A stretch of 34,413 nt of DNA from Candidatus Gastranaerophilales bacterium (GTDB taxonomy: Bacteria > Cyanobacteriota > Vampirovibrionia > Gastranaerophilales > Gastranaerophilaceae): positions 1-34,413 of the forward strand of contig CANPYC010000022.1 of NCBI GenBank assembly GCA_947587615.1, written 5' to 3'. Below, one piece after another: positions 15,439 to 24,865 of this stretch. A model generated the notes under the pieces. The model was given only the letters and a program-made list of their open reading frames with translations, made no database searches and was not told the DNA's origin. Position 1 is the stretch's first letter; the number at the start of each line of letters is the position of its first letter. Made by a program: the position numbers and the translations under genes.

Positions 15439-16368
15439 ATGGAAAAAAGATATTATCCCTACAGCAAATATTTATTTGAAACTTTTCATAAAAAAGTTTA
15501 TAAAATTACTCTTGATTCGGGTTTTAATTGTCCTAATCGTGACGGCACAATTTCAAATAAAGGGTGTTTGTTTTGTGATGAAGTCGGAAGCTTTTCAAGG
15601 TGCATTGATGCCAATTTAACCCTTCAAGAACAGATTAAAAAAAGCATTGAAAAACTCTCCTCTCAATTTAAGGCAGAAGCTTTTATTGCCTATTTTCAAT
15701 CTTATTCAAATACCTATGCACCTTTAGAGGTTTTAAAAAAGGTTTATGACAGCGTATTTTTTGATGAAAGAATAGTGGGTATTTCAATTGGTACAAGACC
15801 TGATTGTGTTGATGGCAAAAAACTTGATTTAATTGCTCGCTATAAGCACCCTTGGATAGAATACGGGCTTCAAAGCGCAAACGATAAAACCCTTGAGTTT
15901 ATTAACCGGGGGCATGATTTTGAATGCTTTAAAAAAGCGCTCATTGAAACAAAGAAAAGGGGAATTAAAGTCTGCGCACATATTATTCTCGGTTTACCCG
16001 GAGAAAACCGTTCAATGATGATGGAAACGGCAAAAAAGCTTGCAATTCTTGAGCCTGACGGAATAAAAATTCACATGCTGACGATTTTAGCGGATTCACC
16101 TCTTTTTGAGCTTTATAAAAAAGAACCTTTTTATTTAATGAGTATGGAGCAATATTGCGAGCTTGTCTGCGATATTTTGGAAATATTACCTCCAAAAACA
16201 GTAATTCAAAGAATAGCAGGAACAGGCTTCAGCGAAACAACACAAGCGCCAAAGTGGGTAAATCGCAGGTTTGAGATTTTGAATAATATTGATAGAATTA
16301 TGCTTAAAAGAAACAGTAAACAGGGGGATTTTTTTAATAATTTAAAAACCGCTCAAACCGTCAACTAA
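15439..16368 (+). CDS. Radical SAM protein, TIGR01212 (YhcC-like) family
   Basis: The 309-residue protein has the family's N-terminal signature GFNCPNRDGTISNKGCLFC, which supplies the three 4Fe-4S Cys in the C-x(n)-C-x2-C arrangement characteristic of this group. AdoMet-barrel motifs follow: FIAYFQSYSNTYAP, ISIGTRPDC, WIEYGLQSANDKTLEFINRGH and HIILGLPGE. The family is widespread; its substrate is not established to my knowledge. A TATAAT at about 15405 may be the -10. The 3' end overlaps the convergent activase gene by 27 bases. Confidence 0.9.
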   Translation: MEKRYYPYSKYLFETFHKKVYKITLDSGFNCPNRDGTISNKGCLFCDEVGSFSRCIDANLTLQEQIKKSIEKLSSQFKAEAFIAYFQSYSNTYAPLEVLKKVYDSVFFDERIVGISIGTRPDCVDGKKLDLIARYKHPWIEYGLQSANDKTLEFINRGHDFECFKKALIETKKRGIKVCAHIILGLPGENRSMMMETAKKLAILEPDGIKIHMLTILADSPLFELYKKEPFYLMSMEQYCELVCDILEILPPKTVIQRIAGTGFSETTQAPKWVNRRFEILNNIDRIMLKRNSKQGDFFNNLKTAQTVN

Positions 16369-16992
16369 AACAAACCTTCCAAGGGTTTTAACTTCGCAAT
16401 ATTGCTTAAGAGAGTCTATAAAACAGGGGTTTTCGCAAAAACCGCCTGAAATACAAATTTTATCGGGGTTTTTTGCAAAATTAAAAGCATTAAACGCAAT
16501 GCCATGGATAAATTTTGCAATTGCAATTTTAGCTTCAATACCTTGTGCAACATCATCCATAATTTTTTCCAAGCCGAAAATTCCGCAGGTTACACTGTAT
16601 TTTTCAGGGTTATAGGTTAAATCTTTAACATCAAGCTGATAAAACTTTAAAAGCATTTCAATTGTTGCACCGGTAGCAGAAGCGCAGGAAGTATTCCAGT
16701 CCATATCTTGAAATTTTTTATTTTTAAATTTAACAAATTTAATATCCCTTGAGCCGAGGTCGAGCGCTATAAAATCATCTTCTAAATATTTTTTAGCACC
16801 TAAAGCAAGCGCTACAACTTCATTTTCATAAATTTCTTTTGATTTTACGAGGCTGTGACCCGTGCATTTTGTAATGTTCAGATTTAATTTGCGAAATTCG
16901 CTTGTAGGGATTATCTTGTATTCTTTTTTATCATTAATCGTTAAAATTTTTGTCCAGGTTGTACCCGCATCTATAAATATTTTTTCTTCCAT
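16342..16992 (-). CDS. BadF/BadG/BcrA/HgdC-type ATPase (2-hydroxyacyl-CoA dehydratase activase family), short form
   Basis: This ASKHA-fold ATPase has phosphate-1 DAGTTWTKI (residues 8-16), phosphate-2 ALDLGSRDIKFVKF and the adenosine motif SGGFCENP. The two Cys that bridge the 4Fe-4S cluster of a homodimeric activase appear retained, in TSCASATGAT and VTCGIFGLEK. At 216 residues it is shorter than the usual ~260. In known systems the activase injects an electron into a dehydratase or reductase, but no such subunits are in the window. The upstream gene (17002-17733) ends nine bases before it, so the two are co-transcribed. Confidence 0.82.
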   Translation of the reverse strand: MEEKIFIDAGTTWTKILTINDKKEYKIIPTSEFRKLNLNITKCTGHSLVKSKEIYENEVVALALGAKKYLEDDFIALDLGSRDIKFVKFKNKKFQDMDWNTSCASATGATIEMLLKFYQLDVKDLTYNPEKYSVTCGIFGLEKIMDDVAQGIEAKIAIAKFIHGIAFNAFNFAKNPDKICISGGFCENPCFIDSLKQYCEVKTLGRFVLVDGLSGF

Positions 16993-17001
16993 ATTCTTTT
17001 G

Positions 17002-17733
17002 CTACCTTAATTTTATAAATGCTTCTATTTTTGCTTTTATACTGTTTGTTGGAATTGTATCAACATCGACAAAAAGCCCCTGATATTTATTTGCAAGGTG
17101 TTTTGCAACAAGTGTTTTAGAGCAAAATGCCTGAGTAAAAAATACCGTTGGAAGGTTTTCTTTAACAAATGTTTCAATTCCCCAATCCCCGGGGTATCCC
17201 GCTTCAACTGCTCTTGACCAGCCAAAAACCTCGGTGTTGTCGGGAAAAATATCAAGCAAATTTAAGTCATTGGGCGGTACTCCCCAAAACCCAAAAGAGG
17301 GTTTAACGCTTTTCAGGTCGGAATAATCCTTTTGTTCATAAATATTTTTTGTTATGAGCTCAATTTTTTTCTTTAGAGGGAGATTGCTTTTTGAAATCGG
17401 CAGGTTTAGCGCATTATAGTTAGGGCATTTATCTTCAAAAATACTTTCAATAACAATAAAACCTTCTTCTTTTAAAAGCTCAGATAAAAAATAAGCACTG
17501 TCACACTTATCCTTGCCGATTGGAGCAAGAATTTTTATAATTCTGTCTTTTAAAAACATTGAATTATTATAAATATTTTTTATAATTGTACAGTAATTAT
17601 CAGGTAAAAGCTTTAAATCGGGGTAATTATAGTCAATATCCAAATCAACCCAAAGCGCATTAGCATATTCATCTTTTGTTTTTTTAATTAATTCTTTTCT
17701 CGGGTAACCCCAAAAGGCAATGATATCTTTCAT
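17002..17733 (-). CDS. Hypothetical protein paired with the activase, 243 aa
   Basis: I do not recognise this protein. It may consist of two related halves: an N-terminal IAFWGYPRKEL...ALWVDLDID and a second FGFWGVPPNDL (about residue 146) ending in GLFVDVDTIP. Three Cys occur (for example KDKCDSAYF and EDKCPN), but no CxxC cluster motif. It has no signal peptide or membrane segment. The tight spacing to the activase makes it a candidate activation target or chaperone, which is inference only. Confidence 0.7.
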   Translation of the reverse strand: MKDIIAFWGYPRKELIKKTKDEYANALWVDLDIDYNYPDLKLLPDNYCTIIKNIYNNSMFLKDRIIKILAPIGKDKCDSAYFLSELLKEEGFIVIESIFEDKCPNYNALNLPISKSNLPLKKKIELITKNIYEQKDYSDLKSVKPSFGFWGVPPNDLNLLDIFPDNTEVFGWSRAVEAGYPGDWGIETFVKENLPTVFFTQAFCSKTLVAKHLANKYQGLFVDVDTIPTNSIKAKIEAFIKLR

Positions 17734-18122
17734 TTTTCTATCTTATTGTAAATAGATACTTAGTTTGATAATTGATGGGCAGAAGGCTTTTTGTCATGCA
17801 ATTTAATTTATTGCTACGACTGATTTTCAGCCTTTGTATATCAATATTAACTCTTTTTTAATCAGATTTCAAGTTATTGAATATCTTTATTAATACCGTT
17901 TTTCAATAATTATGAAAATGGGAGTTTGTCAAACGCCCGCTACAATAGATGTGGATTTTTTGTAAATCTAAAATTCAAAAATCATTGATTTTTGTTGAAA
18001 AATGAGAAAAGTTTATGAAAAAAATATTAAACAAGATGTATTAATATAACAAAATTGATTATATATTAGCACATATAACTTTTTTGATATACTATTATAA
18101 ATAATTAAGTCGATTAATCAGC
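17734..18122. other. Intergenic stretch upstream of the HaeIII-like locus
   Basis: No gene is visible. The stretch is AT-rich, with a weak AAAAATC/GATTTTT hairpin at 17977-17993. A possible promoter for the methyltransferase is TTAGCA at 18066-18071, a 16-base spacer, and TATACT at 18088-18093. Confidence 0.5.
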
Positions 18123-19154
18123 ATGCAGGAATTAATTTTGAATAGAAAAGTTATAAGTTTATTTAGTGGATGCGGTGGTTTGGATTTGGGATTTGAAATG
18201 GCCGGATTTGAAATCCCAATAGCAAATGAGTTTGATAAAACAATTTATGAAACATTTAAAATAAACCATCCTAAAACCAAGCTTATAGAAGGTGACATTA
18301 GAAAAATAGACAGTACAGTATTTGAGAATATTGGTAAAATTGATGGAATTATCGGGGGACCGCCTTGTCAGTCATGGAGTGAGGCAGGTTCTTTACGAGG
18401 AATAAACGACGAAAGAGGACAACTTTTTTATGAATATATAAGAATCCTGAAAGCGGTAAAACCAAAATTTTTTCTTGCGGAAAATGTATCGGGGATGCTT
18501 GCTAATAGGCATAGTGAAGCCGTAAATAATATTATTTCAATGTTTAGTGAAGCAGGGTACGATGTTACTGTAAATTTAGTCAATGCAAAAGATTATGGTG
18601 TTGCTCAAGAAAGAAAAAGAGTATTCTATATAGGATTTAGAAAAGATTTAAACATTGAATTTGTATTTCCAAAGGGTTCTACTGCCGACAACAGAAAAAA
18701 AATAACTTTAAGAGATATTATATGGGATTTGAAAGATACAGCCGTTCCATCAATAGAAAAAAATTATCACAATAATAGAGCAATAAATAATAACGAATAT
18801 TTTACAGGTGCATACAGTCCGATATTCATGAGCCGTAATAGAGTAAAAAATTGGGACGAACAAGCATTTACGGTACAAGCTTCAGGGAGACAATGCCAAT
18901 TACACCCACAAGCTCCAAAAATGGAAAAAGTTGCGACCAATGTATGTAAATTTGTAAACGGTAAAGAAAATTTGTACCGCAGAATGACGATAAGAGAAGT
19001 TGCAAGGGTTCAGGGGTTTCCTGATGAATTTAAGTTTATATACAATAGTGTCAATGATGCATATAAAATGATAGGTAACGCTGTTCCTGTCAATCTTGCA
19101 TACGAGATTGCTTTATCTATTAAAAAACAGTTAGAGGAAAGCATTTATGACTAA
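18123..19154 (+). CDS. haeIIIM: DNA (cytosine-5) methyltransferase, M.HaeIII-like (predicted GGCC)
   Basis: The protein (343 aa) carries the C5-methyltransferase motifs in order. Motif I is [20 protein letters not shown], motif [18 protein letters not shown] with the catalytic Cys, and motif [12 protein letters not shown]. Motif VIII is [14 protein letters not shown], the target region includes [17 protein letters not shown], and motifs IX-X are [11 protein letters not shown] and [15 protein letters not shown]. From memory it follows M.HaeIII closely through the target-recognition region, which predicts GGCC. It overlaps the endonuclease gene by eight bases. The ATG at 18123 has no Shine-Dalgarno; a TTG at 18138 has AGGA seven bases upstream and would begin MNRKVISLF, like M.HaeIII. 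Confidence 0.93.
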   Translation: MQELILNRKVISLFSGCGGLDLGFEMAGFEIPIANEFDKTIYETFKINHPKTKLIEGDIRKIDSTVFENIGKIDGIIGGPPCQSWSEAGSLRGINDERGQLFYEYIRILKAVKPKFFLAENVSGMLANRHSEAVNNIISMFSEAGYDVTVNLVNAKDYGVAQERKRVFYIGFRKDLNIEFVFPKGSTADNRKKITLRDIIWDLKDTAVPSIEKNYHNNRAINNNEYFTGAYSPIFMSRNRVKNWDEQAFTVQASGRQCQLHPQAPKMEKVATNVCKFVNGKENLYRRMTIREVARVQGFPDEFKFIYNSVNDAYKMIGNAVPVNLAYEIALSIKKQLEESIYD

Positions 19155-20112
19155 TATGTCAAATAATAATGGTAGGGCATTTGAATATGCTTGTGTTAAA
19201 GAACTGGAAAAAAGTATTTCTTTACATAGACCCGTTATGCTAAATGATAAATCTATTGAAGCTTCAAAAAGGGCTTGGTGTGCAGTAAGTAAAGAACAGC
19301 AAAAAAAATTAATTCTTGCATCAAAAGCATTCATAAAATGTCTTTTTGAAGCCGAACCATTAATATTGGAGTGCGAATCAGAATCCGATATAGTGGAACT
19401 ATCTATAAATAAAGATAGTGATGCTGAAAATGGAGATGTAAGAGACATAATCCTTAAAAGGCAAGAAATATCTTGGGATATTGGACTTTCGATGAAACTT
19501 AACCATTTTGCCGCAAAGCACTCAAGATTATCTGCGAAAATAGATTTTGGTAACAAATGGTATGGATTACCTTGCTGTGATGCATATTGGGGAAAAATAA
19601 CTCCTATATTTGAAAGATTATGTTATTTAAAAAAACAAAAATGTACTTGGCATGATATGAGAGATAAAGAAGCTTCCGTTTATCTTCCTTTATTAAATGC
19701 ATTTAAACAAGAACTTGAAAGAGCATACAATGAAGATTTTCAAATACCGCAAAGATTAATTTCATATTTATTAGGTGTTAAAGATTTTTATAAAGTAGTA
19801 TCAGTTGACAAAAAACAAGTTACAGAATTTCAATGCTTTAATTTAAGAGGTGAATTAAATAAACACGGCAAAAGACATAAAGCAACAGTTATTATACCGG
19901 TTGCAAATTTGCCTGATGAAATTATATCAATAAGACTCAAACCAAATTCTAAAAATACGATAGAATTATTTTTAAATAACGGTTGGTCTTTATCATTTAG
20001 AATACACAATGCTTCAACAATAGTCGAGCCTTCATTAAAGTTTGATATTCAATTTATAGGTGTTCCAAGCAATATTATTACAATTAATTGCCAATGGGAT
20101 AAACTTTTATAA
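19147..20112 (+). CDS. haeIIIR: Type II restriction endonuclease, R.HaeIII family (predicted GGCC)
   Basis: The 321-residue protein follows R.HaeIII along its length as I recall it. It has [10 protein letters not shown] near the N-terminus, GDVRDI followed by [20 protein letters not shown], then [22 protein letters not shown] and FNLRGELN. The C-terminus is [20 protein letters not shown]. The Glu/Asp-x-Lys-type nuclease centre probably lies in the GDVRD...SMKLNH stretch. GAGGAA lies eight bases before the ATG at 19147, favouring it over the ATG at 19156. The gene appears intact, so with the methyltransferase it forms a complete type II system. Confidence 0.92.
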   Translation: MTNMSNNNGRAFEYACVKELEKSISLHRPVMLNDKSIEASKRAWCAVSKEQQKKLILASKAFIKCLFEAEPLILECESESDIVELSINKDSDAENGDVRDIILKRQEISWDIGLSMKLNHFAAKHSRLSAKIDFGNKWYGLPCCDAYWGKITPIFERLCYLKKQKCTWHDMRDKEASVYLPLLNAFKQELERAYNEDFQIPQRLISYLLGVKDFYKVVSVDKKQVTEFQCFNLRGELNKHGKRHKATVIIPVANLPDEIISIRLKPNSKNTIELFLNNGWSLSFRIHNASTIVEPSLKFDIQFIGVPSNIITINCQWDKLL

Positions 20113-20128
20113 TTTACCAAATAGTAAA

Positions 20129-20371
20129 ATGAACTTAATAGAATAACTCATAACCGCTTTAACAGATGGCGATATTCTATTGCAAGATGCATTGCTAAAA
20201 TTAAAATATTTGCACAAAAAGTTAATAATACAGAATTGCTGAATTTTGCAAATAATAAAAGAAGGATATGATGAAAATCCTGCTCCTGATTATAGAATAA
20301 TATAAAATAAGATTATAGGCGGTATTGCTAACGGAGCAAGTAAATATAAAAATATGAATTTGAATATATAG
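20129..20371 (+). pseudogene. Decayed AbiTii-like gene
   Basis: Frame-shifted remnants read MNLIE-stop-LITALTDGDILLQDALLKLK, then in another frame AQKVNNTELLNFANN, then in a third KEGYDENPAPDYRII-stop-NKIIGGIANGASKYKN. Joined, they follow the AbiTii N-terminal domain pattern: M-x-L-I-E, L-T-D-G, L-L-x-K-L-K-x-L-A, E-L, G-Y, P-x-Y-R-I-I, G-x-I-x-N-G. There are two in-frame stops and at least two frameshifts, so it is non-functional. It starts 17 bases after the endonuclease, in a defence context. The rest of the spacer to 20515 shows no gene. Confidence 0.6.
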
Positions 20372-20515
20372 CCGAAATTCAAATGACGAAAAGGCTATAA
20401 TCTAACTATCTGCAATAATAAATATGCTTGTAATATCGAATTAAACAATCGACCACGCTTACCATGGAAAAAAATTTTCATGCTAAGATAATATTAGATT
20501 TTTAAGGAAGAAAAA

Positions 20516-21760
20516 ATGATAAAAGCTCAAAGAGGTACAAAAGATATTTTTGGTTTGGAAGCTGCAATTTGGCAAGGTATTGTTCAAAAGGCGAAAAATG
20601 TATTTACAAGCGCAGGTTTTGAAGAAATTAAAACCCCGATTTTTGAAGCTACCGAACTTTTTTCAAGAGGTGTCGGTGATTCAAGCGATATTGTTAACAA
20701 AGAAATGTACACATTTTCTGTTGGCGGTGCTGATAAAACCGCTTCTTCAATTACCCTTCGCCCCGAAAACACCGCAGGAGTAGTAAGAGCTTATATTGAG
20801 CATAATTTAAACCGCCAAAGTCCTCCTCAAAAATTTTGGTATTTTGGCCCGATGTTTCGCTATGAACGCCCGCAAGCAGGCAGACAGCGCCAATTTCATC
20901 AAATCGGCGTTGAGATGTTTGGTATAAAAGAAGCAGCGGCGGATGCCGAAGCAATATTATGCGCCGTTAGTTTTCTAAAGGCAATCGGATTAAATTCTCT
21001 TGAAGTTGAAATTAATTCACTGGGTTGTAAAAAGTGTAAGGGTGAATATAGAAGCTCTATTAAAGAAGTTTTAGCTCCTTATCTTGAAAAACTATGCGAT
21101 GATTGCAAAATGCGCTATGAAAAAAATCCCCTGAGAATTTTGGACTGCAAAAACGAAGAATGTCAAAAGATACTTGAGCTTGAAGAGGTTAAAAAAGTAA
21201 TTTATAAAGACTATATTTGTGATGAGTGCAAAGAGCATTTTGAAGAATTAAAAAAATATTTAGATGAGCTTAATATTAAATATTCAATTAATAAGCTTAT
21301 GGTTCGAGGGCTTGACTATTACAACAGAACGGTTTTTGAAATTAAAAGCTCTGCTTTGGGTTCTCAAAGCGCCGTTTGCGGCGGGGGCAGGTATGATACT
21401 CTTGTTGAAATGCTTGGAGGAAGCCCGACTCCAGCAGTCGGTTTTGCCATGGGGGTTGAAAGGCTTTATTCTTTAATTGAAAAACCTTTAGAGAGTGATG
21501 ATTTAAAGCTTGATTATTATATTGTTTCAACAAATACATTAGAAGCAATGAAGCTTGCTTCAAAGTTAAGAGAAAAGAATGTTAAAGCTGATTATGATAT
21601 GCAGAAAAGAAAATTCTCTAAACAGCTTGAAAAAGCGGCAAAAGCAGCAAAAAAAGCAATAATACTCGGTGAAGATGAAATCGAGAAAGGTTTTTACAGC
21701 GTTAAGGATTTAAAAACGGGTGAGCAAAGAAGAGTTAATTCTTTTGATGAACTTGTTTAA
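20516..21760 (+). CDS. hisS: Histidine--tRNA ligase
   Basis: HisRS charges tRNA-His with histidine and ATP. The 414-residue class II synthetase has motif 1 around EEIKTPIFEATELFSRGVG, motif 2 FWYFGPMFRYERPQAGRQRQ followed by FHQIGVEMFG, and motif 3 AVGFAMGVERL. The two His-specific signatures are LMVRGLDYYNRTVFEI and SAVCGGGRYD. A C-terminal anticodon-binding domain (LDYYIVSTN to EDEIEKGFYSVKDLKTGEQ) completes it. An insertion between motifs 2 and 3 contains four Cys-x-x-Cys-like pairs (CKKCKGE, CDDCKM, CKNEECQ, CDECKEH), suggesting a zinc knuckle. AAGGAAG precedes the ATG. Confidence 0.96.
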   Translation: MIKAQRGTKDIFGLEAAIWQGIVQKAKNVFTSAGFEEIKTPIFEATELFSRGVGDSSDIVNKEMYTFSVGGADKTASSITLRPENTAGVVRAYIEHNLNRQSPPQKFWYFGPMFRYERPQAGRQRQFHQIGVEMFGIKEAAADAEAILCAVSFLKAIGLNSLEVEINSLGCKKCKGEYRSSIKEVLAPYLEKLCDDCKMRYEKNPLRILDCKNEECQKILELEEVKKVIYKDYICDECKEHFEELKKYLDELNIKYSINKLMVRGLDYYNRTVFEIKSSALGSQSAVCGGGRYDTLVEMLGGSPTPAVGFAMGVERLYSLIEKPLESDDLKLDYYIVSTNTLEAMKLASKLREKNVKADYDMQKRKFSKQLEKAAKAAKKAIILGEDEIEKGFYSVKDLKTGEQRRVNSFDELV

Positions 21761-21803
21761 AGAGTGTTGGTGTGGTTGAGGGTAATCTTGGCGAAGTGAA
21801 GTT

Positions 21804-22806
21804 GGTGGACTGAAGTCCACCCTACGGATACCAAACCGAGATAGTAGAGAATTATAATTGTAGGGTAGACTTTAGTCTACCATCCCAAAATTACGGTTGA
21901 TTATAACTATTTGAAAGAGCAGTAGTCTTGAAACCTGACTTGCGGGTTCTTGGTTTTTAATTTAGAGTATGGTGGACTAATGTTGTTAAAGGTGGTGAAA
22001 ACAGTGCGGTAATTATATGGCAGTGTTATGGCATTTCAAATTTAGCTAATTAACGAGGGCGGGGGATGATAAAAGAATGGGAATAGGAAGCCGCAGGGTA
22101 GACTTTAGTCTACCATCTTACCCATCACATCATTAGCGAGGGTGTAACAGTAGGGTAGACTTTAGTCTACCATCTTGAAACCGACTTGTCGATTTTTGGT
22201 TTTTAACTTAGTTATAAACGATGGACCAAAGTCCACCCTACAGATACAAACCAATACGACAGAGAATTATAATTGCAGGGTAGACTTTAGTCTACCATCT
22301 TACTATATTCAATTAAATCAAAAGCTATCTTTAACAAAGGCAAGGAATTATAAAAAGATGAAAATAAAAAAGCCTTTAGTCTTACCTGCTACATCATTAG
22401 CGAGGGTGCAGCAGTAACAGTAGGGTAGACTTTAGTCTACCATCCATAAACAGAATAGGTGCATGTTCTAAAACAAAAAAGCGTTTTTAATTAAATTTTA
22501 TTATACATAATTACTTATTAAACAGCAGGGTAGACTTTAGTCTACCATCTCGAAACCTGATTTACGGGTTTTTGGTTTCTAACTTAGTGCATGGTGGAGC
22601 GAAGTCCACCCTACGGATACCAAACCGAGATAGTAGAGAATTATAATTGTAGGGTAGACTTTAGTCTACCATCCCAAAATTACGGTTGATTATAACTATT
22701 TAAAGAGCAGCCGCAGGGTATACCGTTTTATCAGGGTTTAACCCATGGCAATTATGCTGAATGTATACTTGTTTCAAGCGTAATGCCAGGCTAAAGTCTA
22801 CCCTGC
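21804..22806. repeat. Palindromic repeat cluster B (GGTAGACTTTAGTCTACC family)
   Basis: The spacer 21761-22988 has no gene. Perfect GGTAGACTTTAGTCTACC copies lie at 21864, 22097, 22154, 22279, 22424, 22529 and 22653. Variant copies with GTGGAC arms lie at 21804-21821 (GGTGGACTGAAGTCCACC), 22222-22237 and 22593-22610. Degenerate pieces occur near 21971 and 22788. A companion module (GAAACCTGACTTGCGGGTT, then TTGGTTTTTAACTTAG) occurs at about 21930, 22180 and 22551. CATTAGCGAGGGTG precedes two copies (near 22131 and 22395). Confidence 0.93.
21812..22710. repeat. Near-perfect 110-bp direct repeat within cluster B
   Basis: 21812-21922 and 22601-22710 differ by a single base indel (ATTTGAAAGAG versus ATTTAAAGAG). 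Each contains half of a GTGGAC-type palindrome and one full GGTAGACTTTAGTCTACC palindrome. Confidence 0.88.
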
Positions 22807-22988
22807 TGCTCCGGTTAAAATCCGCCTCGTAACGACATGATAAATAAAGCATTAGTTATAAACTTAAAACCTATCGGTTTTAGTCGCTTCGCAAGTCTAC
22901 TCAAACAGACGGGCTCGCTATCGTTACGCCCTAGCCTTGTTGGTTTGCTTGAAAATTAAAATCATTATTCTACCCAAACGCAAAAAAA

Positions 22989-23062
22989 TACCCCGGATGC
23001 GATTCGAACGCATGACACCTTGCTTAGAAGGCAAGTGCTCTATCCAGCTGAGCTACCGAGGC
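22989..23062 (-). tRNA. tRNA-Arg(TCT)
   Basis: The minus strand folds as a standard cloverleaf. The acceptor arms are GCCTCGG/CCGGGGT with two G-U pairs, followed by TA, the D-stem GCTC/GAGC, and the anticodon arm CTTGC-CTTCTAA-GCAAG. The T arm is ATGCG-TTCGAAT-CGCAT and the discriminator is A. The anticodon TCT reads AGA. The CCA end is not encoded. Confidence 0.95.
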
Positions 23063-23151
23063 ATATTTTTTTATTATTCAATTTTTATTTTTACGCTATA
23101 CAGCGCTACATTCTGTATAATACCAAATAAATTAAACTATGCAAGTTTTTT

Positions 23152-24858
23152 TTAAAATAAAGGTATATCAATTTTAAAAACTGTGCTATAACCTTTGTCA
23201 ATTGCCTCAGACAAGCTATCAAAAGAAATAAAACCCCTGTGTTTTTCAATAATTTTAGAACAAATTGCAAGACCCAAGCCTGTTCCCTGCCCTTTTTTCT
23301 TTGTTGTAAAACCTGCCTGAAAAATATTTGTTTTATTTTCTTCCAATATTCCCTTACCGTTATCCAAAATTTCTATTCTTAAAAAATCATCCTTAATATA
23401 GGTTTTAAGCTTAATCTTACCTAAATAAGCGCTGTTTTTTTCCTTAATCTCCTCAATAGAATGAATTGCATTCATTAAAATATTTAAAAACACCTGATTT
23501 AACATATTCGGATAACATCCGACAAGAGGAATTGAACCGTATTCTTTTTCAATTTCAAAACCGTTTTTTGTTTTATGATGAATTAAATCAAGCGTCAAAT
23601 CAAGCTCTTGATTGATATTTGCCTCTTGCTGCACTGTCTCATCCAGCCTTACAAAGCGCTTAAGCGATTGAACAATATTTGTTATTCTTTTAATAGCTTC
23701 TCTATCAACGCTGTTTATCTCTTTTAAAATATCAAGAGCATTTAAATTAAAATTATTGAAAACTTTTTCCATCATCTCATTATTTGCGTTAATTGCGCCT
23801 AAGGGAGTATTAATTTCATGCGCAACGGAAGCAACAAGCTGCCCCAAGGAAGCCATTTTCTCGGAATTAATGAGCTGGAGCTGTGTTTCTTTTAATTCTT
23901 TTATTGCTGTTTCAAGCTCTTCTTTTTTCTGCGAAATTTGATGAAACAAACTTGCCTGAATTAAAGAAGAAGTTACAACCATAGATATCCCGACCAAAAG
24001 CTCACGCTCAAGCGCCGTAAACTCTTTTCTCGGAGTAAAGATAACAGCCGCACCATAAAGCTGTGAGTTTTTTAAAATCGGCATAATAATTCTTGTAGTA
24101 GAATTTAAAAGCGGAATACTAGCCCCTTCGTGTTCTTTTAAGCAAGGTTGAATTGAATTATTCCCGCAATGCAGCTCATCCACAAGAGCCTTAGAATATG
24201 TTACAATTTCACCAATCTGCGGAGCATAAACCTCGGGGTATGTATATTTAATTATAAAATCTTCTTTTTGAAAAAGAATAAAATAGCTCTTACTTGCACC
24301 AAAAACAATGCTAAGCTCTCGAAGCGATTTTTCGATTAATGTTTTAATATCAAGCTCGTTTTTAATGCTAATTGAAATTCTATTCAATAAAGCCATTTTA
24401 ACTGCCTGATTTTGCGCTTTGGAGTTAGTGTTTGCAAATTCAATATTTTGTATTCTTAATTTTTCGTTTTCGTCTTTTAACTTTTCAGACTGCAATTCAT
24501 TTGTAATATCATAAAAATAAACAACCCTAAACCTTTTTTTAACACTGAAAGCCTTTATCATAAAATGATAAAACTCATCTTCTTCTCTTTGATAAGTAAC
24601 ATAGGTTGTAAAATTAACTTCTTTATTAATTGAATCAATTACGGGGTTGTATGTTCTTAAATCTTCCGATTTCAAAAAACACATCTGGTGAGAGAATTTA
24701 TAAGTTAATTTTGCCAGACAATCAAATCCTGATGAATTGTCAAAATCACCGAATATACGTTTAAAAGCTAAATTGTGGTGTAAAATATTTAATTTTTTAT
24801 CATAAATTATAATTGCTTCTTCAAGATTATGATAAAAACTGATTAAAGCATTACTCAT
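23152..24858 (-). CDS. Orphan sensor histidine kinase (PAS-GAF-HisKA-HATPase), 568 aa
   Basis: No membrane segment is visible, so it is probably cytosolic. Residues 1-125 look like a PAS domain (LEEAIIIYDKKLNILHHN, ending RVVYFYDIT). Residues 150-310 form a GAF-like domain (DIKTLIEKSLRELSIVFGAS, IIMPILKNSQLYGAAVIF). A short coiled coil leads to the H-box MASLGQLVASVAHEINTPLG with phospho-accepting His347. The ATPase domain has N-box NQVFLNILMNAIHSI, G1 LDNGKGI and G2 QGTGLGLAICSKIIEKH. No response regulator is adjacent. The gene follows a coiled-coil protein gene after seven bases, so the two probably form an operon. Confidence 0.93.
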   Translation of the reverse strand: MSNALISFYHNLEEAIIIYDKKLNILHHNLAFKRIFGDFDNSSGFDCLAKLTYKFSHQMCFLKSEDLRTYNPVIDSINKEVNFTTYVTYQREEDEFYHFMIKAFSVKKRFRVVYFYDITNELQSEKLKDENEKLRIQNIEFANTNSKAQNQAVKMALLNRISISIKNELDIKTLIEKSLRELSIVFGASKSYFILFQKEDFIIKYTYPEVYAPQIGEIVTYSKALVDELHCGNNSIQPCLKEHEGASIPLLNSTTRIIMPILKNSQLYGAAVIFTPRKEFTALERELLVGISMVVTSSLIQASLFHQISQKKEELETAIKELKETQLQLINSEKMASLGQLVASVAHEINTPLGAINANNEMMEKVFNNFNLNALDILKEINSVDREAIKRITNIVQSLKRFVRLDETVQQEANINQELDLTLDLIHHKTKNGFEIEKEYGSIPLVGCYPNMLNQVFLNILMNAIHSIEEIKEKNSAYLGKIKLKTYIKDDFLRIEILDNGKGILEENKTNIFQAGFTTKKKGQGTGLGLAICSKIIEKHRGFISFDSLSEAIDKGYSTVFKIDIPLF

Positions 24859-24865
24859 AATTGTA

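Noticed and set aside
22175-22417. 80-codon plus-strand ORF in cluster B
   Set aside because: It is made of repeat-family sequence, has no Shine-Dalgarno and no plausible protein character.
22154-22441. Spaced identical repeats that might be a CRISPR array
   Set aside because: The repeated unit is only 18 bp, fully palindromic, in both orientations and at irregular distances, and the spacers themselves are shared modules. No cas gene is present.
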